From an uncultured Ruminococcus sp. (GTDB lineage Bacteria; Bacillota; Clostridia; Oscillospirales; Ruminococcaceae), in assembly GCA_937910385.1 (NCBI GenBank), contig CALEPT010000246.1:1-8169 (forward strand): a stretch of 8,169 nucleotides of DNA, in the 5' to 3' direction. Made by a program: the position numbers and the translations under genes. The notes below the pieces were generated by a model. That model saw nothing but the letters and a program-made list of their open reading frames with translations. It was not told where the DNA came from and did no database searches. Each line of letters starts with the position of its first letter. Position 1 is the stretch's first letter. Shown in pieces: positions 1-4,429 of this stretch.

Positions 1-46
1 TCGAGCTGAATAGTGATATACTGTTGGTGTATCCTATTCGGTTTGA
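1..46 (+). promoter_or_regulatory. Long imperfect stem-loop in the recombinase leader
   Basis: Bases 1-13 and 15-21 pair with 27-33 and 34-46 to give about 20 base pairs, with one bulged T at 14 and a 5-nt TGTTG loop at 22-26. Four of the pairs are G-U, which only works in RNA copied from the plus strand, so a leader RNA structure fits better than a DNA inverted repeat. The stem reaches base 1 and may extend beyond the window. It ends 25 nt before the ribosome binding site of the recombinase. It has no T-tract after it, so it is not a classical terminator. Its function is unknown. Confidence 0.55.
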
Positions 47-48
47 TT

Positions 49-67
49 CCAGAAGCGACAGCTTCGG
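49..67 (+). promoter_or_regulatory. Small hairpin just before the recombinase ribosome binding site
   Basis: GAAGC (52-56) pairs with GCTTC (61-65) around a GACA loop, and CC (49-50) can pair with GG (66-67) across a bulged A. It ends 3 nt before the AGGAGG at 71-76. It could affect access of ribosomes to that site, but this is only inferred from position. Confidence 0.35.
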
Positions 68-70
68 AAC

Positions 71-76
71 AGGAGG
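71..76 (+). promoter_or_regulatory. Ribosome binding site of the recombinase
   Basis: A perfect AGGAGG sits 4 nt before the ATG at 81. It decides the start in favour of 81 over the in-frame TTG at 24, which has no such site and lies inside the leader hairpin. Confidence 0.9.
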
Positions 77-80
77 ATAT

Positions 81-1733
81 ATGAAAACAGAATCAAACAC
101 GAATCAGATAACAGCGCTGTACTGCCGCCTCAGTCAGGAAGATATGCGAGCAGGCGAGTCGCTGTCAATAGAAAATCAAAGACTTATGCTTAAAGACTAC
201 GCCGAAAAGAATGGCTTCCGCAATTGTCAGTATTACATTGACGACGGATACAGTGGAGTCGATAATACACGTCCCGAGTACGTTCATATGCTCGATGATG
301 TTCAGAATGGACTTGTAGGAACAGTCATTGTCAAAGACCAGAGTCGTCTCGGCAGAGACCACTTGGAGACGGACAGACTCATGGAATTGGTGTTTCCTGC
401 ATATGATGTTCGCTTCATTGCTATCACCGACAACGTGGACAGTGCCAATGGCTTCAATGAGATGTCTGGTATCAAAAATCTGTTCAACGATATGTACGCC
501 CGGGACTGTTCAAAAAAGATAAGGGCTGTACTCAGAGCAAAAGGCGAACGCGGAGAACGTCTTGCAGCATGGATAGCATACGGTTATATGAGAGATCCAA
601 GCAACCCAAAGCAAATCATACCCGATCCCGAGACTGCACCTGTTGTCAGGCATATCTTTGAGATGTATGCAAGTGGAATAGGCATAAAGCGAATCTGCGG
701 AATTCTTGAGCAGGAACAAGTGCTGTCACCCAGCGCTTACAATTACCGAAAGAACGGCAGCCATTCAAGAGACCTCAAGCTCGACAAGCCTTATGCTTGG
801 GCGAAAAACACTATCCGAAAGATGCTTTCCAATCAGATATACTGTGGAGATACAGTCAATTTCAAGACCTATTCAAAGTCCAACAAGCTGAAAAAGCGCA
901 TCAAAAATGCTCCCGAGAATATGAAGATATTTCTCAATACGCACGAAGCGATCATCGACAGAGCGACGTTTGAACTTGTACAGAAGCACTTTGAAGGGCG
1001 AAAGCGTGCTGATAAACGCGGCGAGCTGGACAAGTATGCAGGCTATCTTTACTGTGCTGAATGTGGTTCAAGGCTATATCGTAATCGAGATAAAGCTCAC
1101 GGATACGATAGCTACCGCTGCGGACACTATGAAAGCCGCAAAAGCGACTGCACTTCACATTACATTCGTGAAAGTGTGCTCGATGAGATAGTTTTAAGAG
1201 CAATGAAAAAGGTGACGAAATACGCACGGGAGCATTCGGAAGAGTTTTACAGCGATGCAATGAAGAACGGCGAAGCTGAAGCGGCAAAGAAGCTTAAAGA
1301 ATCCGAGAGCCTTAGAGATGAATATGCGTCTAAAATCAAGCAGCTCGACAAAGCAATACAGCTTCTCTATATGGACAGGTCAAACGTAAAGATCACGGAC
1401 GAGCGTTACGAACTTATCTCCGCAAGCTTTGAAAATGAGCAGACTGAGCTGAAATCAAAGCTCATCACCCTCAACTCGCAGCTTGATGAAGTGAAAGTGC
1501 GTGAGAAATGTATCCGTGACTTTATCACCAAGGCTAAGAGGTATGTAACAATTTCAAAGGTCACTCCGGAGCTCCTGAGAGCCTTTATAGAGCGAATCGA
1601 AGTCCACGAAAAGGCTGTAAAACGTTCAAGGACCTGCGGTAATCATATCGTCATCTACTTCGCTTTTCAGCCTGATAAAGCATTCAGACTTGACGGAGAG
1701 ATGAACGAGCTTGGCGTGACTAAGTTTGCATAA
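81..1733 (+). CDS. Large serine site-specific recombinase (TndX/TnpX-like)
   Basis: This 550-residue protein is a DNA recombinase that cuts and rejoins attachment sites through a 5'-phosphoserine link, as in excision and integration of clostridial mobile elements. The N-terminal resolvase domain (about 11-150) has the YCRLS motif with catalytic Ser18 and the DQSRLGRD motif (86-93) with the conserved arginines. A recombinase domain follows (about 170-290), then a zinc ribbon with Cys325, Cys328, Cys347 and Cys357, a charged coiled-coil stretch (about 405-485), and a DUF4368-like tail containing AFIERIEVHEK. Its length is near that of TndX of Tn5397 (533 aa) and below TnpX of Tn4451 (707 aa). 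The frame is intact with all key residues. No other element gene is visible, so the cargo is presumably to the left. The family assignment is secure; whether the element is active is unknown. Confidence 0.93.
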   Translation: MKTESNTNQITALYCRLSQEDMRAGESLSIENQRLMLKDYAEKNGFRNCQYYIDDGYSGVDNTRPEYVHMLDDVQNGLVGTVIVKDQSRLGRDHLETDRLMELVFPAYDVRFIAITDNVDSANGFNEMSGIKNLFNDMYARDCSKKIRAVLRAKGERGERLAAWIAYGYMRDPSNPKQIIPDPETAPVVRHIFEMYASGIGIKRICGILEQEQVLSPSAYNYRKNGSHSRDLKLDKPYAWAKNTIRKMLSNQIYCGDTVNFKTYSKSNKLKKRIKNAPENMKIFLNTHEAIIDRATFELVQKHFEGRKRADKRGELDKYAGYLYCAECGSRLYRNRDKAHGYDSYRCGHYESRKSDCTSHYIRESVLDEIVLRAMKKVTKYAREHSEEFYSDAMKNGEAEAAKKLKESESLRDEYASKIKQLDKAIQLLYMDRSNVKITDERYELISASFENEQTELKSKLITLNSQLDEVKVREKCIRDFITKAKRYVTISKVTPELLRAFIERIEVHEKAVKRSRTCGNHIVIYFAFQPDKAFRLDGEMNELGVTKFA

Positions 1734-1738
1734 TAAAA

Positions 1739-1765
1739 ATCTCCGAGGATGACCTCCTCGGAGAT
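1739..1765. terminator. Intrinsic terminator between recombinase and HD gene, probably bidirectional
   Basis: An 11-bp perfect stem (1739-1749 with 1755-1765) encloses a 5-nt loop. It begins 5 nt after the recombinase stop. On the minus strand the stem is followed by TTTTATTAT, a proper U-tract, so it would stop leftward transcripts from the HD gene well. On the plus strand the downstream sequence is not T-rich, so termination of the recombinase message may be weaker. Confidence 0.75.
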
Positions 1766-1800
1766 ACCATACATATTAACTGCGTTAAGAACACCATACA
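1766..1800. repeat. Short direct and inverted repeats after the recombinase
   Basis: ACCATACA occurs at 1766-1773 and again at 1793-1800. Between them lies the perfect palindrome TTAAC-TGC-GTTAA (1776-1788). The block lies beyond the terminator of a recombinase gene, where the end of an integrated element with its attachment site could fall. No second copy of a crossover core is visible in the window, so this is suggestive only. The rest of 1801-1877 shows nothing recognisable. Confidence 0.25.
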
Positions 1801-1877
1801 GAGGAAAGGGTTCCCCTCAATAAGTTACGCATAAAACTGCCATATGAGTATTGCACTTACTTCAGCAGCTGTTTTTT

Positions 1878-2390
1878 TCATGCCTTGCTTTTAACGCTGT
1901 CCAGCGCCTTTTTCAGCTTTGGAATGCAGTATTCAAGTACTGCGCAGTACTTGTCTATCACCGTTACGACGTAGCTCTCCTTGTACGAGGGGAGCTTTTT
2001 TGTCACAGGCCACATATGCTTTGCAATGATATCGCGTTCGAGCTGAGAAAGCTCAGTGAGCTTTTCTGCGTTCTGCAAGGCGATAAAGGAGTGCAGATCG
2101 CTGTGAGAGGGCTGTTTTTTTGTCTTTGTGGAGTTATATGTTTTACGATCATAGTAAAAGAGGTCGTGGAGCAGACCTGCTCTTGCGGCAGAGCGTGCAT
2201 TGAGCCCGAATTTTCTGCAAATTATATAGCTGTAGTATGAAACGTTCAGGCAATGCTGAAATCTTGTTGACGATATGTGATGAGCTATGTATTCAAGTTC
2301 CCTGAGCTCGCGGGAATCTATTATATCATTAACGCACAGGTAATAGCTGCAAAGTGTAAGCTCTTTTTTAGAGCAGATAGCATTAAGCAT
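1878..2390 (-). CDS. HD-domain phosphohydrolase, small clostridial family
   Basis: This 170-residue soluble protein is a predicted metal-dependent phosphohydrolase of the HD superfamily; the substrate is unknown, as for most of this family. The metal-ligand pattern is visible as His46, the His75-Asp76 doublet in GLLHDLFYYD, His100, His125 in IIAKHMWP, and Asp146 in VIDKYCA. I recognise the AKHMWP and VDKYCA-type motifs as typical of a conserved clostridial group annotated only as HD-domain protein. The start is supported by AAGGAG (2398-2403 on the minus strand) 7 nt before the ATG. The gene is transcribed alone, divergent from htrA, and ends before a terminator shared with the recombinase. 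The frame is intact. Members of this superfamily act on nucleotides or cyclic dinucleotides, but nothing here allows a choice. Confidence 0.85.
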   Translation of the reverse strand: MLNAICSKKELTLCSYYLCVNDIIDSRELRELEYIAHHISSTRFQHCLNVSYYSYIICRKFGLNARSAARAGLLHDLFYYDRKTYNSTKTKKQPSHSDLHSFIALQNAEKLTELSQLERDIIAKHMWPVTKKLPSYKESYVVTVIDKYCAVLEYCIPKLKKALDSVKSKA

Positions 2391-2397
2391 GGCAAAG

Positions 2398-2403
2398 CTC
2401 CTT
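2398..2403 (-). promoter_or_regulatory. Ribosome binding site of the HD gene
   Basis: AAGGAG on the minus strand lies 7 nt before the ATG at 2390 and supports that start. Confidence 0.8.
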
Positions 2404-2412
2404 TTCGCTGCA

Positions 2413-2431
2413 TGAGATCCGGCGGATCTCA
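2413..2431. promoter_or_regulatory. Palindromic hairpin in the 5' leader of the HD gene
   Basis: TGAGATCC and GGATCTCA form a perfect 8-bp stem around a GGC loop. It lies between the predicted transcription start (about 2440) and the ribosome binding site of the HD gene, so it would form near the 5' end of that RNA. It could protect the 5' end, affect translation, or be a protein-binding palindrome. On the plus strand it is followed by only four Ts, so it would be a weak terminator. Confidence 0.45.
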
Positions 2432-2446
2432 GCTTTTCTGATAACT

Positions 2447-2475
2447 ATTATATAACTATTTCTATTGAATTTCAA
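2447..2475 (-). promoter_or_regulatory. Sigma-A promoter of the HD gene
   Basis: Read on the minus strand, TTGAAA (2470-2475) and a perfect TATAAT (2447-2452) are separated by 17 nt. Transcription would start near 2440 and give a leader of about 50 nt. The -35 box lies inside a 13-bp palindrome (2464-2476, ATTGAA-T-TTCAAT), which could be an operator. Confidence 0.75.
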
Positions 2476-2483
2476 TATATAAA

Positions 2484-2529
2484 AATGTGAAAATTTTGTG
2501 AGAAAAAGCGTTCCTGCACTTTTCACATT
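2484..2529. promoter_or_regulatory. 10-bp inverted repeat upstream of htrA
   Basis: AATGTGAAAA (2484-2493) is mirrored perfectly by TTTTCACATT (2520-2529) with 26 nt between. A further TGTGA at 2497 follows the one at 2486 by 11 bp, about one helical turn, and GTGAAAAA recurs at 2552. The block sits just upstream of the HD promoter and about 100 bp upstream of the htrA -10 element. A transcription-factor site is plausible; the factor is unknown. Confidence 0.4.
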
Positions 2530-2530
2530 C

Positions 2531-2591
2531 TTACACAGTATTGTCAGTTAGGTGAAAAAGCTTACACAAATTCTTCCATAAAGTTATACAA
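2531..2591 (+). promoter_or_regulatory. Phased TTACACA-type repeats upstream of htrA
   Basis: TTACACA occurs at 2531 and 2562, and the near copy TTATACA at 2584. The spacings of 31 and 22 bp are close to whole helical turns, which fits an activator binding one face of the DNA. The htrA promoter lacks a good -35 box, so it may need one. This is inference from spacing only. Confidence 0.35.
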
Positions 2592-2621
2592 ACAGCGCAA
2601 ATCGGTATCACAAACCACGGA

Positions 2622-2627
2622 TATAAT
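2622..2627 (+). promoter_or_regulatory. Probable -10 element of htrA
   Basis: A perfect TATAAT lies 35 nt before the first possible ATG of htrA. No recognisable -35 hexamer is found 16-18 nt upstream (the sequence there is near AAATCG), so the promoter is probably activator-dependent or otherwise regulated. Confidence 0.5.
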
Positions 2628-2638
2628 AAGACCATAGC

Positions 2639-2655
2639 CTGAGGGAGAGCCTCAG
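2639..2655 (+). promoter_or_regulatory. Small hairpin in the htrA leader
   Basis: CTGAGG (2639-2644) pairs with CCTCAG (2650-2655) around GAGAG. It holds the only GGGAG-like stretch upstream of the ATG at 2663, so it may mask a ribosome binding site or mean that the ATG at 2684 is used instead. Confidence 0.35.
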
Positions 2656-2662
2656 AGAATTA

Positions 2663-3982
2663 ATGAAAAGGAACGTGGATACTATGAATGAATACAATGC
2701 AAATTACAATTACGATAACAACGGAATGAACGATAATTATACTTCACCCAAGAAGCCCAAGAAGCATACGGGGACAAAGATTGTGGCTTCTCTTATGGCA
2801 ATGGCTCTTGTTTCGGCAGGCTCTATAGGCGTGTACCGTGCTGTTGACGACAGATTTGATCTTAGCGGAGCTTCGTCTTCATCTTCCTCGGAAAGCATTG
2901 ATAATACCCAGAAAGCAACAGGTGTCCTCTCGGCAGATACAGTAAGCATCATTTCGCCCTCGGATATTTCGGATACAGAGCTTTCTACCGAAGAGATAGT
3001 AGAAAAGGTTTTGCCCTCAGTAGTTGGTATTGAATCCACCTTTACATTCACATCATCTTCAAGCAGCTATTATGGATACGGTTTCGGAGGCTTCGGCGGA
3101 AGTTCTCCTTCTACAACTACAGCTACCGCTACAGGTACAGGAGTGATAATTACCGATAACGGCTATATAGTTACCAATGCTCATGTTATCTACGACAGCG
3201 AGTACGGAGCGGGTCTTGCAAATGAGATATCGGTGCTGCTCAGCGACGATACGAGCTATGACGCAGAGGTGATCGGATATGACACTGACTGTGATATCGC
3301 TGTACTCAAGATAAACGAGACAGGGCTTACTGCTGCTGAGTTCGGCGACAGTGACAGCTTAAAGCTCGGAGAATCGGTAGTGGCGATAGGAAATCCGCTC
3401 GGCTTCGAGCTCATGGATACGGTTACGAGCGGTATCATCTCTGGCATGAACCGACAGATAACCATTAACGACAAGGCAATGAACCTGCTTCAGACAGATG
3501 CAGCTATAAACTCCGGAAACTCCGGCGGACCGCTCATCAATAAGTACGGTCAGGTCATTGGCATCAACTCCTCTAAGATGTCCTCATCATACTCTGAGAC
3601 AACTATCGAGGGTATAGGCTTTGCTATACCGTCGAATGAGGTGGCTGAAATAATCGACGATATCATGGAGTACGGCTACGTTACCGGCAAGCCCCAGCTC
3701 GGTATCAGCTGTCAGGATGTTACAGAAACTATTGCGGATATGTATAATCTTCCTGTAGGAGTTTATGTTACCGCAGTTACTGACGGCAGTGCTGCAGAAA
3801 AAGCAGGATTACAGTCCGGAGATGTAATCATTGCAGTTGACGGCGAAGAGATATCTACCTCAGAGGAGCTCAATGCCCAAAAAAATCTCCATTCCGCAGG
3901 GGAGGCTGTAGAGATAACATTTGTGAGAAACGGCTCTGAAAGAACGGTTACTATTATTCTTGACGAGGCAGTGAATAATTGA
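2663..3982 (+). CDS. htrA: HtrA/DegP-type membrane-anchored serine protease
   Basis: This is a surface protease and chaperone of the DegP/HtrA family that degrades misfolded exported proteins. A cytoplasmic Asn/Tyr-rich and Lys-rich N-terminus (1-39) precedes one membrane segment (about 40-58). A Ser-rich linker and a trypsin-like domain follow, with catalytic His174 (TNAHV), Asp211 (DCDIAVL) and Ser287 (GNSGGPL). A single PDZ domain (about 345-434) ends the protein. An unusual Ser/Tyr/Gly/Thr-rich insert of about 30 residues lies between SVVGIEST and GTGVIIT, where the LA-type regulatory loop of the family sits. Length is 439 residues from 2663. An ATG at 2684 (432 residues) is a real alternative, because AAAAGGA lies 11 nt before it while 2663 has no well-placed site. 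The gene has its own promoter region and terminator and stands alone. Family assignment is very secure. Confidence 0.95.
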   Translation: MKRNVDTMNEYNANYNYDNNGMNDNYTSPKKPKKHTGTKIVASLMAMALVSAGSIGVYRAVDDRFDLSGASSSSSSESIDNTQKATGVLSADTVSIISPSDISDTELSTEEIVEKVLPSVVGIESTFTFTSSSSSYYGYGFGGFGGSSPSTTTATATGTGVIITDNGYIVTNAHVIYDSEYGAGLANEISVLLSDDTSYDAEVIGYDTDCDIAVLKINETGLTAAEFGDSDSLKLGESVVAIGNPLGFELMDTVTSGIISGMNRQITINDKAMNLLQTDAAINSGNSGGPLINKYGQVIGINSSKMSSSYSETTIEGIGFAIPSNEVAEIIDDIMEYGYVTGKPQLGISCQDVTETIADMYNLPVGVYVTAVTDGSAAEKAGLQSGDVIIAVDGEEISTSEELNAQKNLHSAGEAVEITFVRNGSERTVTIILDEAVNN

Positions 3983-4010
3983 TCTGTTATAGATTTCTCC
4001 TTTAATATAA

Positions 4011-4040
4011 TGAAGCGCCGCATATATGTGCGGCGCTTCA
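4011..4040. terminator. Terminator-like hairpin after htrA
   Basis: A perfect 12-bp GC-rich stem (4011-4022 with 4029-4040) with a 6-nt loop begins 28 nt after the htrA stop. The sequence after it is only modestly T-rich on either strand, but the stem is strong and the position fits the end of the htrA transcript. Confidence 0.75.
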
Positions 4041-4069
4041 TATCATGTCCTTGAAATTCCTCTTTGAAA

Positions 4070-4124
4070 TTTTTTGAAAAAATTCAAAAAAACTATTGAC
4101 AAAGCCTTGTTTTTCTGATATAAT
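4070..4124 (+). promoter_or_regulatory. Strong sigma-A promoter of tRNA-Leu with A/T-rich upstream element
   Basis: TTGACA (4096-4101) and TATAAT (4119-4124) both match the consensus exactly and are 17 nt apart. Just upstream lie A- and T-tracts (4070-4092) that form an inverted repeat and look like an UP element contacting the polymerase alpha subunit. Transcription should start near 4131, about 20 nt before the mature tRNA. This is by far the best promoter in the window, as expected for a stable RNA gene. Confidence 0.9.
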
Positions 4125-4152
4125 ATTAAGGCAGTCAGGAAAGGCTGCTGTT

Positions 4153-4237
4153 GCGAGTGTGCTGGAATAGGCAGACAGGCACGTTTGAGGGGCGTGTGTC
4201 GACAGACGTATGGGTTCAAGTCCCATTACTCGCACCA
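4153..4237 (+). tRNA. tRNA-Leu (anticodon GAG)
   Basis: The 85-nt gene folds as a type II tRNA. The acceptor stem is GCGAGTG (4153-4159) with TACTCGC, including one G-U pair. The D stem is CTG with CAG (4162-4164, 4172-4174). The anticodon stem is CACGT with GCGTG (4180-4184, 4192-4196), with a TTGAGGG loop placing GAG at 4187-4189. A long variable arm GTC-GACA-GAC and the T arm ATGGG-TTCAAGT-CCCAT follow. CCA is encoded at 4235-4237. The anticodon reads CUC and, by wobble, CUU. The long variable arm agrees with leucine; a UGA serine reading would need the loop shifted and would break the stem. It has its own promoter and terminator. Confidence 0.96.
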
Positions 4238-4260
4238 GTGGGTGTTACCCGCAGAAATAT

Positions 4261-4290
4261 CGCGTTCCGGATATCCGGAGCGCGTTTTTT
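4261..4290 (+). terminator. Intrinsic terminator of tRNA-Leu
   Basis: A 10-bp stem with one T-G pair (4261-4270 with 4275-4284), ATAT loop and six Ts (4285-4290) lies 23 nt after the tRNA. Confidence 0.92.
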
Positions 4291-4327
4291 CTATATTTGA
4301 TCAGATCATGGGTATTGTGCAATATAG

Positions 4328-4370
4328 CCGCAGTATAAGCTGCTTGCTTCAGCAGGCGGTTTTTTATTTT
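4328..4370 (+). terminator. Second terminator-like hairpin directly upstream of pglX
   Basis: CTGCT (4340-4344) pairs with AGCAG (4351-4355), and CCGC (4328-4331) pairs with GCGG (4356-4359) across an 8-nt one-sided bulge. TTTTTT at 4360-4365 and more Ts follow. It ends about 60 nt before the pglX start. It may be a backup for the tRNA terminator or an attenuator limiting read-through into pglX. No convincing separate transcript ends here. Confidence 0.6.
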
Positions 4371-4429
4371 ATATGCTTACACTGTCAGATCTCGGCGGTG
4401 AAAATGCATGCAGAAAGGCGGGGGAAGCA

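Noticed and set aside
24..80. TTG start giving a 569-residue recombinase
   Set aside because: The extra 19 residues lie inside the leader hairpin, have no ribosome binding site, and precede a perfect AGGAGG serving the ATG at 81.
952..1287. Minus-strand 111-codon frame inside the recombinase
   Set aside because: It lies opposite the zinc ribbon and coiled-coil coding region and has no recognisable motif or ribosome binding site.
1851..2240. Plus-strand 129-codon frame opposite the HD gene
   Set aside because: It is antisense to a gene with complete HD motifs, has no family features, and its Cys/Phe-rich make-up is typical of a shadow frame.
4038..4235. Minus-strand 65-codon frame over the tRNA
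   Set aside because: It runs antisense through a clear tRNA gene and its promoter.
4373..4429. Upstream ATG adding 19 residues to PglX
   Set aside because: It begins 3 nt after the T-rich tail of a terminator-like hairpin without a ribosome binding site; PglX-like sequence starts at the ATG at 4430.
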